Source: an uncultured Cohaesibacter sp.
GTDB lineage: Bacteria; Pseudomonadota; Alphaproteobacteria; Rhizobiales; Cohaesibacteraceae
DNA: 64,000 nt
Direction of reading: 5' to 3'
Assembly: GCF_963666525.1 (NCBI RefSeq)
Contig: NZ_OY762905.1
Coordinates: forward strand, 3,389,501 to 3,453,500
A program made the translations under genes and the position numbers. Every line of letters begins with the position of its first letter. Position 1 is the first letter of the stretch. The notes under the pieces were generated by a model that worked only from the letters and a program-made list of their open reading frames with translations, was not told the DNA's origin and did no database searches. This document shows, one piece after another, positions 17,063 through 27,902 of the stretch.

Positions 17063-18412
17063 TCAGACGGCGACAGAGTGGCGGGCCTTGCCTGTCTGCA
17101 GATAGGCGTCGAACACGGCTGCAACCAAACGCACCAGTGGCCGCCCGGCAAGGGTGACCCGGACAACATCGCCCGAACGTTCAGCTATTCCATCTGCCTG
17201 CAGCTCTTCCAGCTGGTGATAACAGGCGCGCAACGGCTCCAGGGGAACACCATAGGCCGCGGTAATCCCGGCGACGTCCGCTTCATAGGCGGTCATCAGT
17301 GACATGATGATGGTGGCCCGTGCCCGGTCATCCTGATCAAGCGCGATGCCGCGGGCAATAGGCAGCTGACCAGCTTCGACCGCCCGTTCCCAACCGCCAA
17401 AATCCGGGCTGTTCTGGATGTAACCCTGCGGCAGCTTGCCAATTGAGGAAGCACCGATTCCGATCAGCACATCCGCCTCGTCTGTCGTGTAGCCCTGAAA
17501 GTTGCGGCGCATGGAGCCTTCCCGCGCAGCAATGGCCAGCGGGTCATCAGCCTTGGCAAAGTGATCAAGACCGATTTGTTCGTAGCCATGCTCCATCAGA
17601 GCCTTTGAGGCTTCGTCGAACAGAACAATCCGTTCTTCCGCATTCGGCAGCTTGTCTTCCGGAATAAGCCGTTGATGTTTCTTCATCCATGGCACATGGG
17701 CATAGCCGAACAGGGCCAGCCGCGACGGATCAAGACTGACGGTCAGGTCAACCGCCTTGCGTATGGTATCGAGAGACTGGAAGGGCAACCCATACATCAG
17801 ATCGAGGTTGATCTTTTCGATGCCGACGGCGCGCAAGGCATCCACCGATGCCTTGACCTGATCATAGGGCTGTACGCGCCCCACGGTTTCCTGCACCTTG
17901 AGATCGAAATCCTGCACTCCGAGGCTGGCGCGGGTGATGCCTGCCTGCCGCAGCGTTTCGGCCAGCTCAGCAGTGACAGTGCGCGGATCCAGCTCGATGG
18001 CATGTTCCATATCGTCAAGGAAGCGGAAATGCCGCCTGAGGGCATCGACCACCTTGAGGAAACAGTCATGAGGCAGGATGGATGGCGTGCCTCCGCCCCA
18101 GTGGATGTGGCTGACCGGCGGATTGCCGGGCAGTTTGCTCGCCACCAGTTCCAGCTCCCGCACCAGATGCTCGGTATAGTCCCGCAGCGGCTTTTCCTGC
18201 TTGGTCACCTTGGTGTAGCAGCCGCAATAATGGCACATGGAATCGCAGAAGGGCACATGCAGATAAAGCGAGATCGGCTTTTGCGGATCAATCTCTGCCA
18301 GCCAGTACTCATAGGTCTCCGCACCCACTTCATTGGAGAAATGGGGGGCGGTGGGATAGGAGGTATAACGCGGTACAGAGCGCGTTGCATATTTCAAGGG
18401 TACGTTGGTCAT
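17063..18412 (-). CDS. hemN: Oxygen-independent coproporphyrinogen III dehydrogenase
   Basis: A 449-residue radical SAM enzyme from ATG 18412. The frame stays open to 18460, but those bases belong to a FixK-type site. The CxxxCxxC cluster motif is at Cys56, Cys60 and Cys63 (HVPFCDSMCHYCGC), followed by the HemN signature HWGGGTPS, Glu in HAIELDPRTVT, and a C-terminal HemN domain. It oxidatively decarboxylates coproporphyrinogen III to protoporphyrinogen IX without oxygen in haem synthesis. The FixK/FNR-type site 42 bases upstream of the start and the neighbouring fixLJK genes indicate induction under low oxygen, when the O2-dependent enzyme fails. Confidence 0.95.
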   Translation of the reverse strand: MTNVPLKYATRSVPRYTSYPTAPHFSNEVGAETYEYWLAEIDPQKPISLYLHVPFCDSMCHYCGCYTKVTKQEKPLRDYTEHLVRELELVASKLPGNPPVSHIHWGGGTPSILPHDCFLKVVDALRRHFRFLDDMEHAIELDPRTVTAELAETLRQAGITRASLGVQDFDLKVQETVGRVQPYDQVKASVDALRAVGIEKINLDLMYGLPFQSLDTIRKAVDLTVSLDPSRLALFGYAHVPWMKKHQRLIPEDKLPNAEERIVLFDEASKALMEHGYEQIGLDHFAKADDPLAIAAREGSMRRNFQGYTTDEADVLIGIGASSIGKLPQGYIQNSPDFGGWERAVEAGQLPIARGIALDQDDRARATIIMSLMTAYEADVAGITAAYGVPLEPLRACYHQLEELQADGIAERSGDVVRVTLAGRPLVRLVAAVFDAYLQTGKARHSVAV

Positions 18413-18446
18413 TGCGGCATTTAGATCCCGGATTGGCTGGGCGACT

Positions 18447-18460
18447 TTGAGCCTTGTCAA
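18447..18460 (-). promoter_or_regulatory. FixK/FNR-type site upstream of hemN
   Basis: Minus strand TTGACAAGGCTCAA fits TTGA-N6-TCAA. It is centred about 42 bases before the hemN ATG and is nearly identical to the site upstream of hemA (TTGACAAATCTCAA). Confidence 0.65.
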
Positions 18461-18560
18461 TTCTTACCAAATTGTCATCACAGGCTTTCGTCTAGGATCG
18501 CCGGTGGTGGCGGGAGTTGGCCCTCCTGCGCGTCATCGTGCAGGAGGAATGGAGCGGGCG

Positions 18561-19736
18561 TTACTGTTGCAGAATGGCACTGGTCGTCTTGACCACCAGC
18601 GTCAGGGGCAGGGTTGCCGTGTCGACGACGACATCGGAGAAGGTTGTCTTTTCACCCGGAGCCTGCAGGAAGACCCGCTGGTTGGTCGTCGTCATGCCTT
18701 TCAACAGGGCAACGAGGCTGGGCGAGGTCACCGCGGTCATGTGGTTCATGCCATCGCCGCCGGTAAAGTCCGACACATCGAACACGGTGATGCCAGCTCT
18801 CAAAATCTTTGTTTCATCGATATTGTTGCCGACGCGGTTCCTGTCACCGGCCAGGAAGCTGGAAAGCTGCAGAGCCTTGTCCTTCTGCGAAGCAAAGATT
18901 GCGAATTCGGGCGGTAGCGTCTTGATGACATTGAGCTGGGCGTTGAACACATCGATGTCGAGGTCGGGCGAAATGAGAATGACGGACCTGATTTTCGAGG
19001 GCAGGCTGCCGCGATTCTCAAGAGCAAGCTGCCTGAGGGTCTCCATCAACAGCTCGGAGCCGAGGGAGTGGGCGATGAGCGTCACGTCGTCAACAGGAGC
19101 CTTGACCATCAGCCGGATAAGAGAGGCAAGCTGGTCCCGCGAGGTCTTCACGCTGTCGCGGTCATAGATATAGAGGCCAGGTTCTCCGGCGGAAGGCCAA
19201 CTGAAAAGCGTCAGTGGCATCTTCAGACCGAAGTCATGGCGTAGCTGTGCCGCCCGATAGAGACTTTCGGAAAAGTCCGTGTTGTAGCCATGCACGAACA
19301 GGGCGGCGGAGCGACGTGCTCCTTTTCCCGTTCCCTTGGCGGCATCGGCCATCTGGCCGAGGCTTGCCTGAAAGGCGGCCGGGGTGGCAAACGGGTCCGC
19401 CGATGCGACAGCAAAATGGCGCTTGGGATCCGGGGCACCCTTTGGCCATTCGATCTGTCCGATCTTGTGGATCGGCGGTATCGAGATGCCATAGGACATG
19501 AGGTGCAATGTACCGTCCCGGTCGCCGCTGTAATCGGCTCGCCCGTTCGGGGCGCGGGTCGTGGCCACAAGCACGGTCTCGATATCCTGACCGATGAGAG
19601 GCCCCGAGGTGAACTTGATGCCGGTCGGGGTCGAGCAGGCCGTCAACAGGGCGCATACCAGCAGCACATAGGGTGCTGGCTTCACGCAGCGGGGAAGCAG
19701 CAGGCTGAGAATGCGTCTAGTCCAGATGATCGGCAT
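18561..19736 (-). CDS. Alpha/beta-hydrolase (DUF900) lipoprotein
   Basis: About 391 residues from ATG 19736 (the frame extends to 19865). The N-terminus is a lipoprotein signal: a hydrophobic stretch ending in LLTACS, with the lipidated Cys at residue 34. The mature part belongs to the DUF900/COG4782 esterase-like group: VLVATTRAPNGR at the start, FVHGYNTDF around the oxyanion site, the nucleophile elbow IAHSLGSEL (Ser, with Ala in place of the first Gly), the acidic ISPDLDIDVF segment and a histidine in the GMNHMTAV segment. It is probably a membrane-attached periplasmic hydrolase of unknown substrate. It lies downstream of no operon and is convergent with nothing; the spacer to hemN is about 150 bases. 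Confidence 0.82.
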   Translation of the reverse strand: MPIIWTRRILSLLLPRCVKPAPYVLLVCALLTACSTPTGIKFTSGPLIGQDIETVLVATTRAPNGRADYSGDRDGTLHLMSYGISIPPIHKIGQIEWPKGAPDPKRHFAVASADPFATPAAFQASLGQMADAAKGTGKGARRSAALFVHGYNTDFSESLYRAAQLRHDFGLKMPLTLFSWPSAGEPGLYIYDRDSVKTSRDQLASLIRLMVKAPVDDVTLIAHSLGSELLMETLRQLALENRGSLPSKIRSVILISPDLDIDVFNAQLNVIKTLPPEFAIFASQKDKALQLSSFLAGDRNRVGNNIDETKILRAGITVFDVSDFTGGDGMNHMTAVTSPSLVALLKGMTTTNQRVFLQAPGEKTTFSDVVVDTATLPLTLVVKTTSAILQQ

Positions 19737-20167
19737 GTATGGCTCGTGAACGGGTGTCGCAGATGTGCCCCGCCTCCAATGGCTCCAACGCCACCTGTGG
19801 CAAAACGGGCGCAAATCTGCTTTTAGCAGTTTTGGCGCGAACAGAAAACAGGGGATCTTTCCCACCCCGTATTCGGGGCCTGTTAAGGCCTGTTCAAGGC
19901 CCGACCATGTAGCGAGGACGAGGGCAGAAATATGGCATGCGATGAGGCATTATGCCGTTACCCCTTCAGTATTTGCCAACTTGCCAACATGTCGCATGAG
20001 TGATAACTGGTTAGCGCCTTTCAGTTTTGGAGAGGATTGCCCTCTTTTTGCAAGCTGATCGTCACTATCTCTTGCCTCCGCAATCCCCGGGGAGTGATCG
20101 TTCCCGTCGAGCCTTTCCCAGCCCGTCCAGTTTATCCCTTCCGTGCTGCCTGAAGTGTGACCGTTCC
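19737..20167. other. Divergent intergenic region
   Basis: About 430 bases between the lipoprotein gene and the AbrB-type membrane protein gene. It should contain both promoters. The reading frame that extends the AbrB-type gene back to 20027 is not coding-like. Nothing else is recognised. Confidence 0.35.
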
Positions 20168-21313
20168 ATGCCTCCTGAAAAAGACCAGAAACCGGCTCGC
20201 GGGCTGATCCGAACCGTCAAAGACATGAAGCTCATTGAGCGCGCGTATCAGGTGGTCGCCCTCTATGCTATTGCCTTTGCGGGGGGGGCGATTGCGCACT
20301 GGATCGACTTTCCTGCGGCCTGGCTGACTGGATCTCTGCTGGCGGTCGCCATCACGTCGCTTGCGGGGCTGCGCTACAAATTTCCAATTCTTCTGCGCGA
20401 TCTGGGGTTCGCACAGGTGGGGCTGATCCTTGGCTCGGGCTTCTCACCCGATATGCTTCAGGCGATCGCCGCCTGGCCGCTCAGTATCGCCATGCTGGCC
20501 GTCACCGTGGTCGCCATTGCCGCATCCGCCTACTGGGTTTTGCGCAAGGTCGGGCGCTGGGACCATGAGACGGCGCTGTTCTCCTCTTTGCCCGGAGCGC
20601 TGAGCTATATCATTGTCATCGCGGAGGATTCCCGGGCGGACATGACCCGGGTGGCGATCGCACAAAGCTTGCGGGTGTTCGTTCTGGTCTCGGTGTTGCC
20701 GATCATACTGGCCCCCTACACGGATGGTACGACCAGCCGCATAGGGCCGGGAACCGTAACGCTGGATCTGATGCATCTGGGACTGATGATCCTTGGTGTT
20801 GCCCTGCTGGTGCCCATCGCCCTGCGTCTCAAGATACCATCCGGATTGATGCTGTCGGGCGTTGCCGTTTCCGGCACGCTGTATCTGACCGGGGTCTATC
20901 ATGAACCATTCCCCAACTGGTTCACCATTCCTGGCTATCTGACGGTCGGCATCAATATCGGCGGCCGCTTCGCCTCCATCTCCGTCAGGGACCTGGTGCG
21001 CCTGTCGGGCATCTCGATGCTGTCCCTGATGACATCTGCCGGCGTCTCTGCCGTGGCGGCCATCCTGTGCGCTGAGCTGCTGGACTTCCCGATCGGTCAG
21101 GTTGTGCTGGCTTTCGCACCGGGAGGCTTTGACACGATGGTGCTGCTCTCCTTCCTCATCAATCTCAACCCGGCCTATGTCACCGGCCACCATCTGGTGC
21201 GCTATCTGGGCCTCGTCATTTTCGCGCCAATCGTCGTCTCGAAGCTTACGAAAATGCGAACCAATGAGGTTGATGATGAAAATGGAGGCTCCGGGACTTC
21301 GGATCCGTCATGA
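20168..21313 (+). CDS. AbrB-type (COG3180) multi-pass membrane protein
   Basis: About 381 residues from ATG 20168. Roughly ten hydrophobic helices arranged as two similar halves match the AbrB duplication family (often mislabelled ammonia monooxygenase or AbrB regulator). Repeated signposts are HWIDFPAAWLTGSLLAVAI in the first half, AQVGLILGSGFS, ALFSSLPGALSYIIVIAED, and FPIGQVVLAFAPGGFDTMV in the second half. This is a transporter-like inner-membrane protein; the substrate is unknown, and no DNA-binding domain is present. The stop codon lies inside a small inverted repeat that can act as a terminator. Confidence 0.83.
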   Translation: MPPEKDQKPARGLIRTVKDMKLIERAYQVVALYAIAFAGGAIAHWIDFPAAWLTGSLLAVAITSLAGLRYKFPILLRDLGFAQVGLILGSGFSPDMLQAIAAWPLSIAMLAVTVVAIAASAYWVLRKVGRWDHETALFSSLPGALSYIIVIAEDSRADMTRVAIAQSLRVFVLVSVLPIILAPYTDGTTSRIGPGTVTLDLMHLGLMILGVALLVPIALRLKIPSGLMLSGVAVSGTLYLTGVYHEPFPNWFTIPGYLTVGINIGGRFASISVRDLVRLSGISMLSLMTSAGVSAVAAILCAELLDFPIGQVVLAFAPGGFDTMVLLSFLINLNPAYVTGHHLVRYLGLVIFAPIVVSKLTKMRTNEVDDENGGSGTSDPS

Positions 21314-21326
21314 CCCTTTGTCATGA
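21308..21326 (+). terminator. Inverted repeat at the end of the AbrB-type gene
   Basis: TCATGAC and GTCATGA, 7 perfect pairs around CCTTT, span the stop codon. There is no T-run, so termination is only possible. Confidence 0.4.
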
Positions 21327-21847
21327 CAAGATGACTCCCGGCCGGCGGCAAAAGAAGTATTTTGGTTGCAGTTTATCCCGTTGAGACTAAAGGAAAATCG
21401 TGATTCTACATAAGCCTTTTGGTGAGCTGAAATGGCATTTTGGATCCTGATTTTTTCATTTGCCTCAGAAGGCTTTGTGATAACCGTGTATAAAGTGCAT
21501 AGCTAATGAATATTTTTCTGCCACTTAAGCAGCATGCGACCAAATGGACACGCTCCGCAGTCCAACATTAAGCAATTGTAATGATTGATATAAATTACAA
21601 GCACAGGCGCCAGTGCGTGCTTTAACTGTGACAACTGGTCGCACATTGGCGCGAGTGCCCCCCCTTTCCGTTGATATGAGTCAAAGCGTAAAAATAGGGC
21701 GATCCCTAGGGTTTTTTAACCCGCTTGGGGGAAGTGTGCTCAAAGATCAACCTGAAATTGCCGGCATCCGGGTGTCGTCAGGTGACTTTACAATGGTGCT
21801 GTTGCCCGACTTCATGGGGAGGTTTGGGCCACAGATGGGACTGAAAG
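21314..21847. other. ccoN upstream region
   Basis: About 530 bases before the oxidase operon. It holds the FixK site at 21671-21684 and, 25 bases further, GGGTT-TTTT-AACCC (21709-21722 region). A -10-like TAGGGT (21707-21712) is placed as expected for an activator centred near -41. The part 21400-21600 is AT-rich and featureless. Confidence 0.5.
21671..21684 (+). promoter_or_regulatory. FixK/FNR box upstream of ccoN
   Basis: TTGATATGAGTCAA is a near-perfect TTGAT-N4-RTCAA anaerobox on the strand of the ccoNOQP operon, about 170 bases before the ccoN start. FixK is the expected ligand; fixK lies 5 kb upstream. Confidence 0.88.
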
Positions 21848-23479
<1,632 letters not shown>

Positions 23480-23491
23480 GGAGTGGTTGGC

Positions 23492-24250
23492 ATGTCTTTG
23501 ATGAATAAACACGGCATTCTCGAACGCCACTCCATGCTGCTGCTCGTTGGCATCCTGATTGTGGTTGCCATCGGTGGTCTGGTCGAGATTGTTCCGCTTT
23601 TCTATCTGAAAAGCACCATCGAGAAGGTTGAGGGCATGCGCCCTTATACCCCTCTCGAACTCGCTGGTCGCAACATCTATATCCGCGAAGGCTGCTATCT
23701 GTGCCATTCACAGATGATCCGCCCGATGCGTGACGAAATCGAACGTTACGGCCATTATTCTCTCGCAGCCGAGTCCATGTACGACCACCCCTTCCAGTGG
23801 GGTTCCAAGCGTACAGGTCCTGATCTGGCTCGCGTGGGCAACAAATACTCCGATCTCTGGCACGTCAGTCACCTGACGGACCCGCGTTCGGTCGTTCCGG
23901 AATCCGTCATGCCAGGCTATCCATTCCTGACCAAGAGGGAGCTCAAGGTGCCAGACATCTCCGCTGACCTCAAGGTCAACCGGATGGTGGGCGTGCCTTA
24001 CACCGATGAACAGATCGCCAATGCCAAGGCCGACATGATGGCCCAGGCAAATCCCGATGACGACAATGTGGACGCATTCCTGGAACGCTATGGCCAGACC
24101 ATTGGCGACCAGACCCGCGAACCCACTGTTCGGGATTTTGACGGCAATCCGGCAAAGGTGACCGAAATGGACGCACTTGTTGCCTACCTGCAGATGCTTG
24201 GCACCTTGGTCGATTTCTCGATCTATGATGACAAGGCGGACCTTCGCTAG
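23492..24250 (+). CDS. ccoO: cbb3-type cytochrome c oxidase subunit II (mono-haem)
   Basis: A 252-residue subunit. One N-terminal membrane anchor ([20 protein letters not shown]) is followed by a periplasmic c-type cytochrome with a single CxxCH motif in [14 protein letters not shown] and distal Met candidates ([11 protein letters not shown]). It relays electrons from CcoP to the haem b of CcoN. The start at 23492 is preferred over GTG 23483 because AAGGAG at 23478-23483 fits it. The gene begins 12 bases after the ccoN stop. Confidence 0.96.
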   Translation: MSLMNKHGILERHSMLLLVGILIVVAIGGLVEIVPLFYLKSTIEKVEGMRPYTPLELAGRNIYIREGCYLCHSQMIRPMRDEIERYGHYSLAAESMYDHPFQWGSKRTGPDLARVGNKYSDLWHVSHLTDPRSVVPESVMPGYPFLTKRELKVPDISADLKVNRMVGVPYTDEQIANAKADMMAQANPDDDNVDAFLERYGQTIGDQTREPTVRDFDGNPAKVTEMDALVAYLQMLGTLVDFSIYDDKADLR

Positions 24251-24261
24251 GGAGCAGCTTC

Positions 24262-24414
24262 ATGTCGACCTATGAAACTTTGGCTAACTTCGCGCAGACC
24301 TGGGGCTTGCTCTATTTCGTGCTGATCTTTGCCGGTGTGCTGGCTTATACCTTCTGGCCCACCAACAAGAAGCGGTTCGATGATGCAGCCCAGATGCCAC
24401 TGCGGGAGGACTGA
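24262..24414 (+). CDS. ccoQ: cbb3-type oxidase small subunit (CcoQ)
   Basis: A 50-residue single-span membrane protein between ccoO and ccoP. MSTYETLANFAQTWG leads into one helix (LLYFVLIFAGVLAYTFW) and a short charged tail with NKKRFDDAA, the usual CcoQ end. It stabilises the oxidase complex. GGAG lies just upstream of the ATG. The stop codon is two bases before the ccoP start, so translation is probably coupled. Confidence 0.93.
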   Translation: MSTYETLANFAQTWGLLYFVLIFAGVLAYTFWPTNKKRFDDAAQMPLRED

Positions 24415-24416
24415 GA

Positions 24417-25292
24417 ATGAGTGAACACAAAAAAGATATAGACCACCTGTCCGGGGTAGAAACAACCGGTCACGAATGGGATGGCCTTAAGGAGCTCAAC
24501 AACCCGCTACCGCGCTGGTGGCTGTGGACCTGGTATGCCTGTATCGTCTGGGCGATCGGCTATTGGGTGTTGTTCCCGGCCTGGCCGATGGTGTCGAGCT
24601 ACACCAAGGGCTATCTGGGCCATACCAACCGCGAAGACGGCATCAAGGCCTATGACAGCCTGATTGCCAAACGCATGGAGCAGGGCGCTGGCCTGCAGGA
24701 CGCCACGGTCGAGGAAATCCTCGCCAATGACGATCTGCGTCAGTTTGCAGTTGCGCAGGGGGCTGCTGCCTTCGGTGACAACTGTGCGGCCTGCCACGGA
24801 TCCGGCGCTGCCGGCGGCAAGGGCTATCCGAACCTGCTCGACGACGACTGGCTCTGGGGTGGCACCATCGAGGATATCTATACCACCATCCGGTTTGGTA
24901 TCCGTTCGACCCATGAAGACACCCGCTTGAACGACATGACCGCTTTCGGTCGTGACGAGATCCTCGAGCCGGAGCAGATCCAGACGCTCGCCGATTATGT
25001 CCTGTCCATTTCCGGTCAGGAGCCTTCGGCTGGTGCCAATCTTGAAGAAGGGGCAACCCTGTTCCAGGAAAACTGCACCTCCTGTCATGGTGAGGACGCC
25101 AAGGGTCTGAAGGAAATGGGCGCGCCCAACCTGACTGATGCCATCTGGCTCTATGGTGGCGATCGCGCAACGATCGTGCAGACCATTACCAATGGCCGCA
25201 AGGGCGTGATGCCGACGTGGGAAGCCCGTCTTGATCCGGTTACGATCAAGTCTCTCGCTGTCTATGTCCACACTCGTGGTGGCGGCCAGTAG
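24417..25292 (+). CDS. ccoP: cbb3-type cytochrome c oxidase subunit III (di-haem)
   Basis: A 291-residue protein. An N-terminal cytoplasmic segment (with HEWDGLKELNNPLPRWW, the CcoP signature) leads to a membrane anchor at about residues 38-60 and then to two periplasmic cytochrome c domains with CAACHGSG and CTSCHGED haem motifs. It accepts electrons from soluble cytochrome c or the bc1 complex and passes them to CcoO. Spacing of a few bases from ccoQ marks it as the last gene of the ccoNOQP operon. Confidence 0.96.
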   Translation: MSEHKKDIDHLSGVETTGHEWDGLKELNNPLPRWWLWTWYACIVWAIGYWVLFPAWPMVSSYTKGYLGHTNREDGIKAYDSLIAKRMEQGAGLQDATVEEILANDDLRQFAVAQGAAAFGDNCAACHGSGAAGGKGYPNLLDDDWLWGGTIEDIYTTIRFGIRSTHEDTRLNDMTAFGRDEILEPEQIQTLADYVLSISGQEPSAGANLEEGATLFQENCTSCHGEDAKGLKEMGAPNLTDAIWLYGGDRATIVQTITNGRKGVMPTWEARLDPVTIKSLAVYVHTRGGGQ

Positions 25293-25306
25293 GAAGACAC
25301 TTTGAT

Positions 25307-25328
25307 CGGGGGAGGCATGCCTCCCCCG
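25307..25328. terminator. Perfect 22-base palindrome after ccoP
   Basis: CGGGGGAGGCA is followed directly by its reverse complement, 14 bases after the ccoP stop. It is a very stable hairpin but has only GTTT after it, so it may stop transcription weakly or protect the 3' end of the ccoNOQP message. Confidence 0.6.
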
Positions 25329-25390
25329 GTTTCATGGGACGAGGACGGCCGATGTCGTACGGTCCCTTTTCCTGCCCGGTCGCGGACGTT

Positions 25391-25405
25391 AATTGTGCGA
25401 CAATT
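25391..25405. promoter_or_regulatory. Short palindromic operator candidate
   Basis: AATTGT-GCG-ACAATT, a perfect 6-base inverted repeat in the promoter-side half of the ccoP-ccoG spacer. The regulator is unknown. Confidence 0.35.
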
Positions 25406-25653
25406 TGTCTCGGTATTTTTCCTAAAATTTGCAGCCGCTCTTCTGTAAAACAAGAATGACTGGCTATTTTTTTGGCCAAATACTGGTAAATCACATGCGA
25501 ATTACTTTGGGTGCACAGTCTTGATGACAAAACCCTGAGGAGTTTCATGAAGGACCGGGTTGAGGTAGAGACTTGGAGACCATGTCCCGCAAGGTCCGAT
25601 GACGGCCAACCCGGGACCCGGCCGCAGGCTGACGTAAGGGTCGGAATGCGGTG

Positions 25654-25707
25654 GGAATGATCTGAGAGGAAACCGGCAGCGAGAGGCCGGTTTGGGAAGA
25701 TCATTCC
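25654..25707 (+). promoter_or_regulatory. Nested hairpin in the ccoG leader
   Basis: Outer arms GGAATGATCT and AGATCATTCC (10 perfect pairs) enclose inner arms AAACCGGC and GCCGGTTT (8 perfect pairs) with an 8-base loop. The structure ends 12 bases before the GAGGAG ribosome binding site of ccoG. It could be a leader RNA element or an operator with two dyads. Confidence 0.6.
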
Positions 25708-25732
25708 GGAGACCATTTCGAGGAGACAGAAG

Positions 25733-27196
25733 ATGACGGTTGATGCCCCAGAGACCAGCTCGGACAACAGCCCTGGTGACATGCAGCTCTATGCCACGGC
25801 AAAGAAGGTGTATCCGCAGAGCGTCAAGGGCCGGTTCCGGAATTTCAAATGGGCCTTTATGATCTTTGCCCTCGGCATTTACTATTTCCTGCCCTTCGTG
25901 CGCTGGGATCGCGGACCGAATGCCCCTGACCAGGCTGTCCTGATCGACTTCCCGGCTCGCCGCTTCTATTTCTTCTTCATCGAGATCTGGCCGCAGGAAG
26001 TCTATTATCTTACCGGTCTGTTGATCCTTGCCGCGCTCAGCCTGTTTCTGATGAACGCACTGGCCGGGCGCGTCTGGTGCGGTTACATGTGCTTCCAGAC
26101 CGTCTGGACGGATCTGTTCATGCTGGTGGAGCGCTGGATCGAGGGCGACCGTCGTGAACGCATGAAGGCAGACCGTCAGCCGATGACCGGCAAGCGCGTT
26201 GGCAAGCTACTTTCCAAACATGTCATCTGGCTGATGATCGCCTGGTGGACCGGTGGTGCGTGGGTACTCTATTTCGCCGATGCGCCGACGCTGGTCAAGG
26301 AGCTCGCTTTCGGACAGGCCCCGATGGTGGCCTATGTCTGGATCGGTATCCTGACCGCGACAACCTACATCATGGCCGGACACATGCGTGAGCAGGTCTG
26401 CGTCTACATGTGCCCGTGGCCGCGCATTCAGGCCGCACTTACCGACGAATGGGCGCTCAATGTCACCTATCGCCGGGACCGTGGTGAACCACGCGGCTCA
26501 CTGAAGAAAATGAAGGCCCGTGCCTCGGAAGGGCTGCCCGCTGGCGATTGCGTCGACTGCGGCCAGTGCGTCGCGGTCTGCCCGACCGGCATCGACATCC
26601 GCGACGGTGCCCAGCTCGCCTGTATCCAGTGTGGCCTCTGCATCGATGCCTGTGACAGCGTTATGGCCAAGATCGGCAAGCCGCGCGGTCTGGTCGACTA
26701 TGACACCGACATCAACATCCAGCGCCATCTGGAGGGCAAGGACAGCGTCTACCGCTTCATCCGGCCGCGCACGATCATCTATATCGCCATGATCTCTCTG
26801 GTCAGCGGTCTGATGCTCTACACGCTGCTCAATCGCCAACTGGTCGATCTCAATGTCCTGCATGACCGCAATCCGCTGTTCGTGACCCTCTCTGACGGAG
26901 CGATCCGCAATGGCTATACCATTCGCCTGATCAACAAGGCTTCCACCCACAGGGAGTTTGAAATGTCTCTGGTCGGCGTGCCCGAAGGTTTTACCATGAA
27001 GGCGGTGGGTATCGAGAGCTCTGATCCGGATTCGATGATCATTCCGATCGATCAGGACATCACCAAGGAACTGCGTGTTCAGGTCTTTGCGCCACCCAAG
27101 GCCAAACTGGACAAATCCCAGCAGATCGGCTTCAACGTCAAGGATACCGTCACCGGAGAATCCCAGACCGTGACCGACTATTTCAAGGCGCCATAA
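25733..27196 (+). CDS. ccoG: cbb3 oxidase assembly ferredoxin-like protein CcoG
   Basis: A 487-residue membrane iron-sulfur protein. About five membrane helices (first at residues 38-55; NALAGRVWCGYMCFQTVW in the second loop) surround a cytoplasmic dicluster ferredoxin domain with CVDCGQCVAVCP and CIQCGLCIDACD. The C-terminal third is an Ig-like periplasmic domain (DLNVLHDRNPLFV onward). CcoG is a copper-reducing assembly factor for the CuB site of the cbb3 oxidase. It is the first gene of ccoGHIS, with a good GAGGAG ribosome binding site. Confidence 0.95.
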   Translation: MTVDAPETSSDNSPGDMQLYATAKKVYPQSVKGRFRNFKWAFMIFALGIYYFLPFVRWDRGPNAPDQAVLIDFPARRFYFFFIEIWPQEVYYLTGLLILAALSLFLMNALAGRVWCGYMCFQTVWTDLFMLVERWIEGDRRERMKADRQPMTGKRVGKLLSKHVIWLMIAWWTGGAWVLYFADAPTLVKELAFGQAPMVAYVWIGILTATTYIMAGHMREQVCVYMCPWPRIQAALTDEWALNVTYRRDRGEPRGSLKKMKARASEGLPAGDCVDCGQCVAVCPTGIDIRDGAQLACIQCGLCIDACDSVMAKIGKPRGLVDYDTDINIQRHLEGKDSVYRFIRPRTIIYIAMISLVSGLMLYTLLNRQLVDLNVLHDRNPLFVTLSDGAIRNGYTIRLINKASTHREFEMSLVGVPEGFTMKAVGIESSDPDSMIIPIDQDITKELRVQVFAPPKAKLDKSQQIGFNVKDTVTGESQTVTDYFKAP

Positions 27197-27356
27197 GGTG
27201 CCTTGAAGGCAAGATGAAGGGGCTTTGGCTTGAAGTCCCGTGTGTCAGTCGATGCCGGTATCTGGTGTCTAAAATGGAACACGCGGGACGATCTTGCTCC
27301 AAAGCCTCTCTTTATTTCTGGCAACCAACGCGCATAATGGCTAAGGATAAATCCGA

Positions 27357-27884
27357 ATGAGCATCGATCAAGAGGCAGGATCAATGGCAGTATCATCTGG
27401 CAAACGCGAAAAGAAACTGACGGGCTGGCATGTGTTGCTCTGGCTGTTCGGCTTTTTCGGGGTAATGTTTGTTGTCAATGGCTTCTTTGTTTATTATGCC
27501 CGTTCCACATGGCCAGGTGTTGTCGAGGACAGCCCCTACCAGGCCAGCCAGAATTACAACAGGACGCTGGCCGAGGCCGAAGCGCAGAAAGACCGCAACT
27601 GGCACATGGAAATGGCACTCAAGCGCAGCCAGCAGAGCGTCTTTCTTGTTCTTGAGGCAAAGGACAAGGACGGTAAGCCGTTGACGGATCTGACCGTCGA
27701 GGCCAATGTCGGCCGGGTTGTGACCGAGGATTTCGACCATAAGCTGACCCTCGTTGCTTCTGGCGATGGCGTCTATCAGGGCGAAATCGGTACGCTTGAG
27801 CCGGGACGTTGGCGCATCAAGCTCGAAGCCATGCAGGACGGGCAGCCACGCTTCCAGACGAATGAAACCATCGCGCTCCAATAG
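27357..27884 (+). CDS. ccoH: CcoH/FixH assembly protein
   Basis: A 175-residue protein. One membrane helix near the N-terminus (LLWLFGFFGVMFVVNGFFVY) is followed by the FixH signature YARSTWPGVVEDSPYQAS and a periplasmic beta-rich domain (VFLVLEAKDKDG onward, residues 85-170). FixH/CcoH interacts with the CcoN-CcoI stage of cbb3 oxidase assembly. An AAGGA ribosome binding site precedes the ATG. The spacing to ccoI is 18 bases. Confidence 0.92.
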   Translation: MSIDQEAGSMAVSSGKREKKLTGWHVLLWLFGFFGVMFVVNGFFVYYARSTWPGVVEDSPYQASQNYNRTLAEAEAQKDRNWHMEMALKRSQQSVFLVLEAKDKDGKPLTDLTVEANVGRVVTEDFDHKLTLVASGDGVYQGEIGTLEPGRWRIKLEAMQDGQPRFQTNETIALQ

Positions 27885-27902
27885 TCGCGCAAGGGTTTTG
27901 CA

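Larger units (their letters stand above)
25293..25732. other. ccoP-ccoG intergenic region
   Basis: About 440 bases holding the post-ccoP palindrome, a small inverted repeat AATTGT-GCG-ACAATT (25391-25405) and the nested hairpin at 25654-25707. Only one TTGAT half-site (25521 region) is seen, so a complete FixK box for ccoG is not evident. Confidence 0.5.

Noticed and set aside
25521-25534. TTGAT half-site upstream of ccoG, considered as a FixK box
   Set aside because: The second half (AAACC) does not match TCAA, so it is not a dyad.
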